Below are positions 1 to 9,315 of a DNA stretch of 64,000 bases, piece after piece. The notes under the pieces are model-generated. The model had not been told where the DNA came from. It made no database searches and saw nothing but the letters and a program-made list of their open reading frames with translations. The DNA comes from Thermoprotei archaeon (lineage in GTDB: Archaea > Thermoproteota > Thermoprotei > Gearchaeales > WAQG01), in assembly GCA_038881895.1 (NCBI GenBank), contig JAVZOV010000002.1, positions 98,961 through 162,960 on the forward strand, in the 5' to 3' direction. The position numbers and the translations under genes were made by a program. Every line of letters starts with the position of its first letter. Within the stretch, counting starts at the first letter, position 1.

Positions 1-297
1 TAATACTAAAAAGCTAAATAACAATAACAAATACACAATTCTTAAACCGAATTTAACAAGAACATAGACGTTCGCAAATTTCTTAGCGTCGGGATCTCTA
101 AGTGCTAAGTTAATTAATGTATCGATATCTCGTTGAAGACTGAGCCATTTTCTAGGTAATGAATCCTCGATTTCGCGCCATTGTCTTATTTTCGCATCAA
201 CTCTTTTTGGATTAGTATTTCTTCCTACTCTATAACCATCAAACGCCTCTATAACAAAAGCAAAATCAGATAACATTTTACTGATATCCTTTGTCAT
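1..297 (-). CDS. Partial hypothetical protein, truncated by the window edge
   Basis: An open frame begins with ATG at 297 on the minus strand and runs through position 1 without a stop, giving 99 visible N-terminal residues. The first 75 or so are polar and charged (start MTKDISKML; then GYRVGRNTNPKRVD). The last 20 are strongly hydrophobic (VYLLLLFSFLVL) and look like a membrane segment. I do not recognise the family. It is probably a small membrane-anchored protein with a soluble N-terminal part. The rest lies outside the window, so length and function cannot be judged. Confidence 0.55.
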   Translation of the reverse strand, partial: MTKDISKMLSDFAFVIEAFDGYRVGRNTNPKRVDAKIRQWREIEDSLPRKWLSLQRDIDTLINLALRDPDAKKFANVYVLVKFGLRIVYLLLLFSFLVL

Positions 298-451
298 TCA
301 ACCCACGATATATTAAAGTGTAAAAGCTACTTTATTTTCTTTTCTAATTAGCAAACATGATATTTATGTTGGCAAGATTACACATAACCATGATAATTTG
401 TGACTCTACTTCATTAATAGTATTTAAACTTATCGTGTATTATTACAAAAG

Positions 452-460
452 ATTTATAAA
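452..460 (+). promoter_or_regulatory. TATA box for the APC permease gene
   Basis: ATTTATAAA lies about 36 nt before the ATG at 492. An archaeal TATA box is normally centred about 26 nt before the transcription start, so the mRNA should begin near 482 with a leader of roughly 10 nt or less. Confidence 0.5.
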
Positions 461-491
461 TTCTTAATGCACAAAATATATTTGATCTGCT

Positions 492-2216
492 ATGGGAGAA
501 GCCGCACCACCTACAGTTTTTGTTAGAAGAGCTTCTGGATTAGTAAGGACGATAGGACCATTTACTGCCTTCATGCTAGTATTCAGTCATACTGTGGGAG
601 GAGGCATACATAAACTTTCAGTAATTGCAGCTTATAATAATCCAGGTGCTGACATAGCTTTATCTTTTCTTATCCTAGGATTAATAGCAGCAATCCCAAC
701 AGCACTAGTTTACACACTGTTAGGTTCATTAATGCCAAGAACAGGTGGAGACTACATCTTCATAACACGAGGCCTTAACCCAGCAATAGGTTTTCTTGCT
801 TCTTGGGGCTTCTGGTTCACAGAAGTACTCTCCTATGGTATAATAGCATGGTACTCAATTGATTTCTTTGCGACAGCTTTCACTTCCGCAGGCATAGCGC
901 TAAATGATCCTGGTTATATTTATACTGCCAAATGGTTAGCGTCCATGGAAGGGCATTGGGTTATTGGATTGCTTCTAGTGTTCGGCTTTGGTATTTTAGC
1001 ATTATTAGGAATGAGAATATACGGTCTAATAGTAAGTGTGCTAGGAACAATAGCAGTAATAGGAGTCTTATCAAATGTTGCAATTCTAGCTGGAAAAACG
1101 CCGGAGGCCGCTGCAGCAGGATGGGACGCTGTATTTGGTGCAGGAACTTACGATGCAATAATCAAAGCAGCATTTAATCTGGCAGGAAAACCAACAATAC
1201 CATATGTGGTCACTCCATTTAATATGACGTCAACAATTAATGCTGGAGTTGCAGCTATATGGGCATATATAGGCATCACGGCTGCAGTTTATGCTGGAGG
1301 AGAACTAAAAAGTCCTAGCAGAACATTAATAATAGCACAAGTGCTTGGTACATTACTGATAATCGCATATTATATAACATTACCATACCTTGTATATAGC
1401 ATTTGGACGGTACCTAAAAGTAAGCTCGATGAACTAGGCGTTACAAAATTATTATCAGATGCTGGGATTCCACCTGATCAGGTGAAATTTAATACACTCT
1501 ATCAATATGTTTATAATAATTTAGCAGGAGGCAATGCTGCAAAATTGCCAGGACTCGGTATTAACTTCCACGTTATTGGAGGTGAAATAGCTGCGCCACC
1601 TCCCGGGCTTGTAACACCATATGTAATAAGTTTAGTGCCTGGCTCTGCGCCAATCCAAATATTTAATGCTGTGACCGTCGGTATAGTTCTTTTAAAAGAT
1701 ATCCCGGCATTTTTCGTAGTTAGTTCAAGAATGGTCTTCGCCTGGGCTTTTGATAGATTCTTCCCGGAGTTGTTTGCTGCTGTTAACGAAATGTTCCATA
1801 GTCCACACTGGGCTGTAATACTGACTATGTTCGGTGGATTCGCTGGGGTTGTACTTAACATACTTAGTGGTGAGTGGCTGGCATCAGTTGACACTACAAT
1901 GTTATATCAAGTCGCAGTGATGTTCGCAAGCTTAGCAGCGATCTTATTACCATGGGTTCGCAGAGATCTTTATGAAAAGGGTGCACGCTGGGAAATTGCT
2001 GGTGTTCCAATACTTACGATCGTTGGATTAATAGCATTTCCTGTTAACTTTTACTTCCTAATTGTTGCTGGAGCTTGGTTAAATATATTAAGAGACTTAG
2101 TTCTTCAATCAACATGGATGGGTTTTGGAGCTCTCATATTCATTGGTTTCATGGTTTATAACTATAAACGCGGAATCGACGTAAGAACCATATACACAGA
2201 AATACCACCCGCATAA
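492..2216 (+). CDS. APC-superfamily amino acid/polyamine permease
   Basis: 574 residues with about twelve hydrophobic segments, typical of the APC (amino acid-polyamine-organocation) superfamily. TM1 (about residues 20-42) carries the glycine-rich break HTVGGGIH seen where these carriers unwind to bind substrate. The next helix ends in LMPRTGGDYIF, matching the family's 'P-R-T/S-G-G-x-Y' signature. Two long extracytoplasmic loops (about 195-250 and 305-385) enlarge it beyond the usual 450-500 residues, as in several archaeal permeases. It should import an amino acid or other organic cation by proton or sodium coupling; the substrate cannot be told from sequence. It stands alone, convergent with the CBS gene downstream. 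A T-run at 2232-2237 just after the stop may terminate transcription. Confidence 0.85.
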   Translation: MGEAAPPTVFVRRASGLVRTIGPFTAFMLVFSHTVGGGIHKLSVIAAYNNPGADIALSFLILGLIAAIPTALVYTLLGSLMPRTGGDYIFITRGLNPAIGFLASWGFWFTEVLSYGIIAWYSIDFFATAFTSAGIALNDPGYIYTAKWLASMEGHWVIGLLLVFGFGILALLGMRIYGLIVSVLGTIAVIGVLSNVAILAGKTPEAAAAGWDAVFGAGTYDAIIKAAFNLAGKPTIPYVVTPFNMTSTINAGVAAIWAYIGITAAVYAGGELKSPSRTLIIAQVLGTLLIIAYYITLPYLVYSIWTVPKSKLDELGVTKLLSDAGIPPDQVKFNTLYQYVYNNLAGGNAAKLPGLGINFHVIGGEIAAPPPGLVTPYVISLVPGSAPIQIFNAVTVGIVLLKDIPAFFVVSSRMVFAWAFDRFFPELFAAVNEMFHSPHWAVILTMFGGFAGVVLNILSGEWLASVDTTMLYQVAVMFASLAAILLPWVRRDLYEKGARWEIAGVPILTIVGLIAFPVNFYFLIVAGAWLNILRDLVLQSTWMGFGALIFIGFMVYNYKRGIDVRTIYTEIPPA

Positions 2217-2235
2217 AAACCAAATAAACTATTTT

Positions 2236-3057
2236 TTATTCTAACTTACTTATTGCTCTAGTTATATCAGTTTTTGTTATTATACCAACTAGCTTATCTT
2301 CACTGTTTACTACTGGAAGTCCACTTATATTATACGTTACCATTGCTTGGGCTGCTTCTGCTAGGTCAGCATTTTCTCTTATCACTATTAAATCTCTACT
2401 CATTATTGTTGATACCATTATTGATTTTAAAAGTAATGGTCTTAATATTTTTGAAATTCTCATTGATTTTAATTTTGTAAAAGAGATTTCAGGGAGGCTT
2501 CTTACAATATCAGCCAATGTTATTATACCAATAGGTTTATTGTTTGCGTCAGCAACAACAATACGACTGATATTATTGTTAACCATTAAGTCTATAACTC
2601 TAAAGACTGTATCGAATGAACTTACTGATATAACATGTTTTGTCATATAATCTCTAACTAGCCATCTACCTTTCATTGTACTACAAAACTTAACTATATC
2701 AAATTTTGTTACAATACCCTTCAATTTTGAATCTTCTACAATAACAAGTGAACTGATATTATGCTCAAGCATTTTTCTCGCAGCACTTTGAACCGTATCA
2801 TTAGGTGATGCTGTTATCAAAGGATGTGACATAACTTCAGAAACTTTAATCTGATTAATTGGTTTTGTGATGTTTGTTAAATAACGTGTTATGTCTTTTT
2901 CAGTTACTATACCTATCGGCGTATCATTCTTAACAACTACTAACCGTGAAATGCCATAGAAAAACATTTTTTCGCTAGCTTTATCTAGTGTCTCATCAGG
3001 ATCAATTGTTATAACAGTTTGTGTGTATATATTTCTAATAAACAAATAAATCACCAT
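2236..3057 (-). CDS. Protein with four CBS domains
   Basis: 273 residues made almost entirely of four CBS motifs, at about residues 12-60, 76-123, 138-187 and 218-268. Each shows the pattern M/T-x-x-x-I/V-T-x-x-x-D-T-x-x-x-A followed by I-x-x-L/I-V-V and G-I-I/V-T-x-x-D. Two Bateman modules of this kind bind adenine nucleotides (AMP, ATP, SAM) and act as energy or ligand sensors. There is no fused effector domain, so its partner is unknown. ATG start at 3057 overlaps GTG (ATGGTG). It ends only 20 nt from the permease stop in convergent orientation. Confidence 0.85.
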   Translation of the reverse strand: MVIYLFIRNIYTQTVITIDPDETLDKASEKMFFYGISRLVVVKNDTPIGIVTEKDITRYLTNITKPINQIKVSEVMSHPLITASPNDTVQSAARKMLEHNISSLVIVEDSKLKGIVTKFDIVKFCSTMKGRWLVRDYMTKHVISVSSFDTVFRVIDLMVNNNISRIVVADANNKPIGIITLADIVRSLPEISFTKLKSMRISKILRPLLLKSIMVSTIMSRDLIVIRENADLAEAAQAMVTYNISGLPVVNSEDKLVGIITKTDITRAISKLE

Positions 3058-3320
3058 ATAATACCCTCTTGCTACCTATATTAATACTTATTTACTAATT
3101 CTATGCAAATTCTTGCATAATACGTATGATTTATTTGAGTTATTGTTATGAGATCAATTACAGTATCGTAAAAGCTCCGGTTCTTAGGGTATTATTTTAT
3201 TCATAAAATAACATTCATGTTGAAAAATCAAGCAGACGTTTTCTGATGTTTTTTGTCTTAAAGGATGGAGTTTATCATAGTTATGCAATCTTATGCGATT
3301 GCTTGTTTTCTACATAAAAG

Positions 3321-3330
3321 ATAAATATTT
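3321..3330 (+). promoter_or_regulatory. TATA box that decides the glcD start
   Basis: ATAAATATTT is centred about 26 nt before the ATG at 3351. This argues for a leaderless mRNA starting at that ATG. The longer in-frame TTG at 3330 lies inside the TATA box itself and is unlikely to be transcribed. Confidence 0.55.
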
Positions 3331-3350
3331 TGTGTTATCTTAATTGTGCT

Positions 3351-4763
3351 ATGGTAGATAATGATGAGTTCATTAATGAATTGAAGTACAGACTTGGTGA
3401 AAAGGTGAGTAGTGATAGTGTTGATTTATTGCTTCATAATAGGGATGCTACTCTGATTGAGGGGACTGCGATAGCTGTTGTCATGCCTACTTCTGTTTAT
3501 GAGGTGTCAGAGGTTATGAAAATTTGTTATAAATATGCAGTTCCTGTTTGTCCTCAAGGTTCTTTAACTTCATTGACTGGTGCGTCTGTGCCTCAAGGTG
3601 GTATAGCTTTAGATCTTTCTAAAATGAATAAGATTATTGAAGTGCATCCTTTAGATGGTTATGTTGTAGTGGAAGCTGGTGTTAAGATTGAAGAGTTGAA
3701 TGAATATTTAAAAAGTTATGGCATGTTCTTTCCTATTGATCCGGCCTCTGCTAAATCAGCTACTGTAGGTGGTGCGATAGCTACTAATGCTGGTGGTATG
3801 AGAGGGTTTAGGTTTGGGACTATGGCTAACTGGGTGCTTGGTTTAGAGGTTGTTTTATCTGATGGAAAGATTATTAGGATTGGTGGTAAGACTCTAAAAC
3901 GTCGACAGGGATATAATCTTGTTGGTCTTTTCATAGGGAGCGAAGGAACTCTTGGAATTATAACAAAAGCCATATTAAAAATCACAAAATTACCAGAGGG
4001 CATAGTTAGAATAATTGCTACTTTTCCGTCTTATAAAGAAGTTTCAAAAGCAGCTTTGGAGTTACGTAAAAATTTTAATCCACTTATAATAGAATTCATT
4101 GACAGTGAACTTGCCTCCATTATATCACAATACACCGACGTAAAGATACCAATAAAACCAGGTTTTATAATGATTGTTGATATTGACGGGCCGCCTGATT
4201 CATTGCCTCAAAAAGCTAACGAAGTAGTAGAGCTCTTTAAGAATTTAGGTGCTGTTGATGTTAAATGGAGTATGGATCCTAAAGAAATGGAGAAGTTCTA
4301 TGAGCTGAGACGTGCGCTGTACTCTGCTGAATTAAATCTAAGATCGATATATTCATTAAATATGATACTAGAGGATTTGATAGTGCCACCGACAAGGGTT
4401 TCTGAATTTATTGAAAAGATACATGAGCTTTCGAAAAGTATGGGTCTTAAAGTGGCACTTGGAGGTCATTTAGGTGACGGTAATATACATCCCTCCATAT
4501 ATTATAGTAATTCAGAGAAAGCAAAAATTAAAGAGTTTCACGAAGAAGTTTGCAAGCTTGCGATAGAACTAGGTGGAGGAATCAGTGCTGAACATGGAAT
4601 AGGATTAACTAAAATTGATGCATTGAAATTTGAACTCGAAATGTTAGGGTCAGAATACGCCCTTGATATAATGAGAAACATCAAAAAACTTTTTGACCCC
4701 AGAAACATTTTGAATCCTAGAAAGATGATTATTTTAAAAGAGGCAGTAAACAGTGATGAGTAA
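3351..4763 (+). CDS. glcD: FAD-linked oxidase, D-lactate/glycolate dehydrogenase (GlcD family)
   Basis: 470 residues from the ATG at 3351. Residues about 35-210 are a PCMH-type FAD-binding domain (PQGSLTSLTGAS at 68-79; GGAIATNAGGMRGFRFG at 140-156; GSEGTLGIIT at 196-205). Residues 210-460 are the FAD-oxidase C domain with GHLGDGNIH (372-380) and AEHGIG (413-418), which supply the metal and substrate histidines. The family oxidises D-2-hydroxyacids (D-lactate, glycolate, D-2-hydroxyglutarate) and passes electrons to an Fe-S partner. The next gene overlaps its 3' end and encodes such a partner; LutA/LutB-like proteins follow after one gene. Substrate is not determined by the sequence. Confidence 0.88.
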   Translation: MVDNDEFINELKYRLGEKVSSDSVDLLLHNRDATLIEGTAIAVVMPTSVYEVSEVMKICYKYAVPVCPQGSLTSLTGASVPQGGIALDLSKMNKIIEVHPLDGYVVVEAGVKIEELNEYLKSYGMFFPIDPASAKSATVGGAIATNAGGMRGFRFGTMANWVLGLEVVLSDGKIIRIGGKTLKRRQGYNLVGLFIGSEGTLGIITKAILKITKLPEGIVRIIATFPSYKEVSKAALELRKNFNPLIIEFIDSELASIISQYTDVKIPIKPGFIMIVDIDGPPDSLPQKANEVVELFKNLGAVDVKWSMDPKEMEKFYELRRALYSAELNLRSIYSLNMILEDLIVPPTRVSEFIEKIHELSKSMGLKVALGGHLGDGNIHPSIYYSNSEKAKIKEFHEEVCKLAIELGGGISAEHGIGLTKIDALKFELEMLGSEYALDIMRNIKKLFDPRNILNPRKMIILKEAVNSDE

Positions 4764-5142
4764 AATTATTAATATCTTTGATGAAAATCAGGCATTAAAC
4801 ATAGCTAAGAGATGCTCATGGTGTGGTTTTTGTGAGTCGATATGTCCTACATTTCTTTTAACTCGTGATAAAGCTTTAGGACCAAGAGGAAGAGTTTGGC
4901 TGTTTATAGCACTAATGACAGATCAGCTTAGTTTTAATGATCCAACAGGGAATACAATTAAGTCAATTTATAATTGTCTAACGTGCAAAGCATGTACAAA
5001 TGCTTGTCCAGCACGCATAGATGTGCCCATCTTAATGATAATAGCGAGAAGATTAATGGTTAGGAAAGATTTTTACCACAAATCTTTTTATGTGCAATCA
5101 ATTTTAGAAAAGACTAGAAATCCACTCAAAGAGGAAAAGTGA
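4756..5142 (+). CDS. Small 2x[4Fe-4S] electron-transfer protein (GlpC/GlcF N-terminal type)
   Basis: About 128 residues. Two classical CxxCxxCxxxCP clusters (C20-C23-C26-C30 and C74-C77-C80-C84 counted from the ATG at 4756) are separated by about 45 residues, the arrangement of HdrC and of the N-terminal half of GlpC/GlcF. The cysteine-rich CCG domains of full-length GlcF are absent here but occur in the separate protein encoded at 6342-7232. The start overlaps the last codons of glcD (ATG at 4756, or GTG at 4753), so the two are translationally coupled. It most likely accepts electrons from the GlcD flavin. Confidence 0.82.
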   Translation: MSKIINIFDENQALNIAKRCSWCGFCESICPTFLLTRDKALGPRGRVWLFIALMTDQLSFNDPTGNTIKSIYNCLTCKACTNACPARIDVPILMIIARRLMVRKDFYHKSFYVQSILEKTRNPLKEEK

Positions 5143-5487
5143 ATCATCAAAATGGATCAAGGATTTAAACATAACTAGAAAAAGTTAAAAAATATTGCTT
5201 GTTTTGCACGTCATGATTCATGTTGTTATAGGCGTTCAAACAAAGGAATTAGTACACGATAAACTGAGTATGCGTGCAATTGGGGATTAGATTGGTACAT
5301 CAAAACTTGAGAATGAGATTACAAAAATAGAATAAAAAAGTTGGCTAATATTGGAGTGAGTATTATTGTAGCACAGTGCACAACATGTATATTAATGATT
5401 AAAGGAGGATTGCGATCATTAAATGCTAATAAAAAAGTTTTAGGTCCAAAGAATTGGTATATAAGCTGGTAGTTGCAAGTGAGTAAT
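5143..5487 (+). other. Gene-free stretch before the phosphoesterase
   Basis: No intact gene. Short protein-like runs occur on the plus strand (about 5210-5290 and 5335-5470), but stop codons and frame changes interrupt them, which could be a decayed gene of unknown origin. The only clear signal is the TATA box TATATAA at 5458-5464, 26 nt before the ATG at 5488. Confidence 0.3.
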
Positions 5488-6255
5488 ATGATGGATCTTA
5501 AAAAAAGCGTTGATGTTGTGAAGCCTATTTCAGGGGTGCCTGCGGTAACTATTAGAAGAATTAATCTAACGGTAATCTCGGACATTCATATAGGATATGA
5601 AGAAGAATTGGCGAAAAGTGGTATATTTCTTCCAAGATCTCAATTAACATCACTTCTTGAGAGAGTCAATGATCTTTATAATGCATCAAAAACAAAACGT
5701 ATTGTGGTAAACGGAGATTTGAAACATAGTTTTGCTCGGCCAAGTAAACGCATCTCCATGGAAATATCAACATTTCTCAGCGCACTGTTGTCATACTATG
5801 AGGACGTTGTGATTGTGAAAGGTAACCATGATAATTATGTAGCAAATATAGCTAAAAAACATAATATTGATGTAGTTGATTACTTTTTTGAGAAAAACAT
5901 ATTGATAATCCATGGTCATAAAGATCCAGGTAAAGAGTATCTGGAGGGAAATGAGTATATCATAATTGGGCATGAACACCCATCAATAGGTATTAGAGAC
6001 GATATTGGGCATTTAAATAAATTTATAGTAATACTTTATGTCCCGACAGTAATGAATAATGTGATAGTAGTTCTTCCCCCATTTTCGTTATTATCAGCAG
6101 GAACATTAATATCAACAAAATCGCGGAGTTCACTATTATCACCAATACTTAAAAATTACGGAATATTAGAAGATGCAATACCATTCATAATAGAAAAAGA
6201 GTTAGGTCTCATAGAACTGCCTAAATTACAATTATTAGAGAATACGATACTGTGA
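5488..6255 (+). CDS. Calcineurin-like metallophosphoesterase, COG1407 (ICC-like) family
   Basis: 255 residues from the ATG at 5488, which lies at leaderless distance from TATATAA at 5458-5464; the in-frame TTG at 5473 is less likely. The binuclear-metal motifs follow in order: SDIHIGYE (about 31-38), NGDLKHSF, VKGNHDNY, IHGHK and GHEHPSI. This set with the lysine in GDLKH is typical of the archaeal COG1407 phosphoesterases, often found near the Lhr helicase and thought to act on nucleic acid or nucleotide substrates. Here it sits between the two halves of the lactate-oxidation cluster instead. No role in that pathway is known. Confidence 0.82.
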   Translation: MMDLKKSVDVVKPISGVPAVTIRRINLTVISDIHIGYEEELAKSGIFLPRSQLTSLLERVNDLYNASKTKRIVVNGDLKHSFARPSKRISMEISTFLSALLSYYEDVVIVKGNHDNYVANIAKKHNIDVVDYFFEKNILIIHGHKDPGKEYLEGNEYIIIGHEHPSIGIRDDIGHLNKFIVILYVPTVMNNVIVVLPPFSLLSAGTLISTKSRSSLLSPILKNYGILEDAIPFIIEKELGLIELPKLQLLENTIL

Positions 6256-6341
6256 GAACGTGAACGTTAACTTTATTTAAATAAATTTAATTTAAACAAT
6301 GGTGATTAATTATTGAGGCGATCTCAGAATCGTGGATAGTC

Positions 6342-7232
6342 ATGCTTAAAAATATTATAAAAAGAAGTTTACAGGAAAACATGTTACCACTTCCAATATC
6401 AAAATCTGTTTGTCACAAATGGGCTTCCGGTTTAAACTTAAAAAAAGACAGTGACACAATACTGTACACTTCATGTTTATATCAGCTAATTCCCTATATC
6501 AACTCTTTTACAGAATACATGGAAAAATTTAATGTGAGTAGAGGTCATTTTTCTTCGCTGATTCCAATTCTCTCAAAGTTTTCATTTCTACTTAAGCCAA
6601 AAAAAGAGCTTACCGAAAAATCTGAAAAAATTCTAAGAAACATAGTCAATGAACTTTCTATAACGATAAATTTTGGTTATTTATATGATGAGGAGCCCTA
6701 TTCTGGAGCATTACTGTATGAACTGGGATTCGAAGATGAGTTCAGGGAGTATGTTAAAAAAGTAGTAGAAATTTTTAAATCAAATAACATAAAAAAGATC
6801 ATCACAATTGATCCACATACTCATTATATATTGAAAGTTGTTTACCCTAAAGTTGTAAACTTTAACATTGAAGTCGTTAATTATTTAGAACTTATAAGGC
6901 CTATGAAGAAAGCAAACCTAAGTGTTGTGATACACGATTCTTGTCTATATTCAAGATTTCTTGATATGCATGATACTTACAGAAAAATTTTAGATAATAT
7001 GAGCATAGAACGAAAAGAGCATCAAGTATTCACAGCGAAGGATGTTGGTGGGTGTTGTGGTGGACCAATAGAATCTTTAGCTCCAGAAATATCAAGAAGA
7101 ATAGCGGAAATACGTGTAAATGAACTATCAAAACTTTCAAAGAATATAGTAGTAGTATGTCCAATATGTCTTGCAAACCTAAGTAGAGTACCCAGTAACG
7201 TAAATATTATTGACTTGGCCGAACTATTTTAA
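6342..7232 (+). CDS. Cysteine-rich (CCG) domain protein, LutA/HdrB-like
   Basis: 296 residues. Two CCG-type domains are visible: C45 in TSCLYQ, C201 in DSCLYSRF, C238-C239 in GGCCGGP, and C273/C276 in CPICLANL. Proteins with this domain (LutA, GlpC/GlcF C-terminal half, HdrB) hold a noncubane or regular Fe-S cluster at the electron-accepting site. The upstream 4Fe-4S protein plus this gene together equal a split GlcF/GlpC. The gene is 12 nt upstream of the LutB-like gene and probably forms an operon with it. The first 35 residues show no motif. Confidence 0.78.
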   Translation: MLKNIIKRSLQENMLPLPISKSVCHKWASGLNLKKDSDTILYTSCLYQLIPYINSFTEYMEKFNVSRGHFSSLIPILSKFSFLLKPKKELTEKSEKILRNIVNELSITINFGYLYDEEPYSGALLYELGFEDEFREYVKKVVEIFKSNNIKKIITIDPHTHYILKVVYPKVVNFNIEVVNYLELIRPMKKANLSVVIHDSCLYSRFLDMHDTYRKILDNMSIERKEHQVFTAKDVGGCCGGPIESLAPEISRRIAEIRVNELSKLSKNIVVVCPICLANLSRVPSNVNIIDLAELF

Positions 7233-7244
7233 AGGTGGGTAACA

Positions 7245-8408
7245 TTGAATGATGTTAAATCGTGGAATGAAGCAATAAACAGAGTTCTTGAACCAACCAT
7301 AATAAAGACAAAAAATATTCTCGATAATTACAAATATTTATATGATATTGCAGACAAGCTTAGAAAAGCTAAAGAGGAAGTGATTAAAAATCTTGGATAT
7401 TATATAGATAAAACTATGAAGTCTGTTGAAATGGTTGGTGGAACATCATATTTAGCACGTGATAGCGAAGAGGCAAGAAAAATTATCGGCGAATTAGTGG
7501 GAACAAATAAAAAAATTGTAATGGGCAAATCAATGGTAGCATACGAAGTAGGTATCAGGCAGTATTTGATAAATATGGGAAATGAAGTGTGGGAAACAGA
7601 CTTGGGAGAATTTCTTATACAGTTAGCTGATGAATATCCATCTCACATAATAGCACCAGCAATACATATGACAAAAGAAAGAGCAGCTCAGCTTTTAAAA
7701 GAAAAAATAGATCCGAACATTGATGAAAGTAGAAGCCCTGAAGACCTTGTGAAATCAGTGAGAAAATTCCTTAGAGCAAAATTCTTAAACGCCGATATAG
7801 GGATCAGCGGAGCTAACGCCGTAGCAGCAGATACAGGAGCAGTATTAATGATAGAGAATGAGGGAAATATAAGGATGACTTCCGTCCTTCCACCAACACA
7901 TATAGTAATTACAGGTATAGAAAAAATCGTTCCAACGTTAGAATATGGATTTTATGAAGTTATGGTGCAATCAGCATTCGGAAGCTTATATCCACCAACA
8001 TATGTAAACCTAACAGCAGGACCTAGTTCAACTGCAGACATAGAACATAATAGAGTTAGACCAGCACAAGGACCTAAAGAATTTCACCTTATTTTAGTTG
8101 ATAATGGAAGAAGCAAAGCAGCACGTGATCCAGTGCTTTGGGAAGCATTATTGTGCATCAGGTGCGGGCGCTGTTACTTTCATTGTCCAATATATAAGAC
8201 AATAGGCCCTTCATGGGGAATACCACCATATAATGGTCCAACAGGTGTCATGTGGAATGCAGTCATACGTGGACTTAATAACAAAAATGTCGGAGAAACT
8301 GCAATGTTATGTGTTCATGCTGGTGGATGCAAAGAATCATGCCCAATGAAGATCAACATACCTGAAGTTATACATTACATAAAAACATTATACCTAAGGT
8401 CACTATAA
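7245..8408 (+). CDS. LUD-domain iron-sulfur protein, LutB-like
   Basis: 387 residues. Residues about 60-285 are a LUD (lactate utilisation) domain, including [23 protein letters not shown] (186-208 region) and the [13 protein letters not shown] motif. Residues 304-314 give [11 protein letters not shown] for a [4Fe-4S] cluster, and C356, C362 and C366 form a second, looser site in the C-terminal ferredoxin part. In bacteria LutABC oxidises L-lactate. The TTG start at 7245 is supported by the ribosome-binding site AGGTGGG at 7232-7238. Together with glcD this suggests one membrane-independent or quinone-linked 2-hydroxyacid oxidation system. No LutC is seen in the window. Confidence 0.82.
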   Translation: MNDVKSWNEAINRVLEPTIIKTKNILDNYKYLYDIADKLRKAKEEVIKNLGYYIDKTMKSVEMVGGTSYLARDSEEARKIIGELVGTNKKIVMGKSMVAYEVGIRQYLINMGNEVWETDLGEFLIQLADEYPSHIIAPAIHMTKERAAQLLKEKIDPNIDESRSPEDLVKSVRKFLRAKFLNADIGISGANAVAADTGAVLMIENEGNIRMTSVLPPTHIVITGIEKIVPTLEYGFYEVMVQSAFGSLYPPTYVNLTAGPSSTADIEHNRVRPAQGPKEFHLILVDNGRSKAARDPVLWEALLCIRCGRCYFHCPIYKTIGPSWGIPPYNGPTGVMWNAVIRGLNNKNVGETAMLCVHAGGCKESCPMKINIPEVIHYIKTLYLRSL

Positions 8409-8444
8409 CCATAGAACGTCAATTTATAAAGAATTAAAGTAATC

Positions 8445-8453
8445 TTTATAAAT
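8445..8453 (+). promoter_or_regulatory. TATA box for the EamA transporter gene
   Basis: TTTATAAAT is centred about 28 nt before the ATG at 8477. This favours a leaderless transcript from that ATG over the in-frame TTG at 8465. Confidence 0.5.
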
Positions 8454-8476
8454 ATCATGATACTTTGAGAAATATT

Positions 8477-9307
8477 ATGATAGACCCAATACCTGCATTA
8501 GGCACAGCCGTAATCTGGGCTATTTCACCGATATATTATAGGGATTATTTAGTCATAAATGACGTTGTCAGAATTAATTTTTATAGGCTGTTCTATGCAT
8601 CATTAGGTCTCTTTCTACCGTTCATTATATTTGGATTTAATGACGCAATAATTTATGGTTCATTAAGCGGGCTATTAACGCTAGCAGTAGGTGATACACT
8701 ATATCTCTTTTCAATTAGAGAGGTTGGCGCTTCGATAGCAGCACCAGTAGCATACACTTATGTATTACTAATACAGTTTACTGCAGTATTTCTTGGTGAA
8801 CAGCTCACTATTAATAGAGTTGTGAGTTCAATGATAATAATACTAGGCATTTATATGCTTTCTGATAGTAAAGGATCAGCACGGAGAAAGGGAATTGTTA
8901 TGGCGTTGCTCACTGCACTGTTATGGACTGTTGGTCAATCCTCAATAAAACTTGCTACTATGGGGTATATTAATCCATTATCGATAGCATTTGCAAGAAC
9001 TACTACAGCTATGTCCGCACTAGGACTTTACATGTTAATTAACAGAAAAAATAGATTCAACGCAAAAATTGATAAAAAACATCACATATTGTTAGCTACA
9101 ATCTCAATATCTGATTTGGGACTTGGATCAGCCCTCTATATTTATTCTATAGGGATAATAGGACTCACTATCACAATTATATTAACAAGTGTATCACCAT
9201 TATTAACGCAGATTGTATCAAAAATACTTGGAAAAGAGAACCCATCCACCAGGGATGTAATTGCTGGTTTTCTCATAGTAACCGCATTAATAATTGCTGT
9301 AATTTAA
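8477..9307 (+). CDS. EamA/DMT-superfamily membrane transporter
   Basis: 276 residues from the ATG at 8477, with about ten hydrophobic helices in two internally similar halves of five (about 1-130 and 140-276), the layout of EamA (RhaT/DMT) exporters. Visible family features include SIREVGASIAAPVAYTYVLL, the conserved end of the first EamA repeat, and FLGEQLT, followed in the second half by the matching ILTSVSPLLTQI and the charged ILGKENPS motif. It probably exports an amino acid or metabolite; the substrate is unknown. Convergent with the creatininase-family gene, 8 nt away. Confidence 0.8.
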   Translation: MIDPIPALGTAVIWAISPIYYRDYLVINDVVRINFYRLFYASLGLFLPFIIFGFNDAIIYGSLSGLLTLAVGDTLYLFSIREVGASIAAPVAYTYVLLIQFTAVFLGEQLTINRVVSSMIIILGIYMLSDSKGSARRKGIVMALLTALLWTVGQSSIKLATMGYINPLSIAFARTTTAMSALGLYMLINRKNRFNAKIDKKHHILLATISISDLGLGSALYIYSIGIIGLTITIILTSVSPLLTQIVSKILGKENPSTRDVIAGFLIVTALIIAVI

Positions 9308-9315
9308 AAACATTT

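Noticed and set aside
5143..5470. Possible extra gene between the Fe-S protein and the phosphoesterase
   Set aside because: Protein-like fragments are interrupted by stops in every frame, and no family could be recognised.
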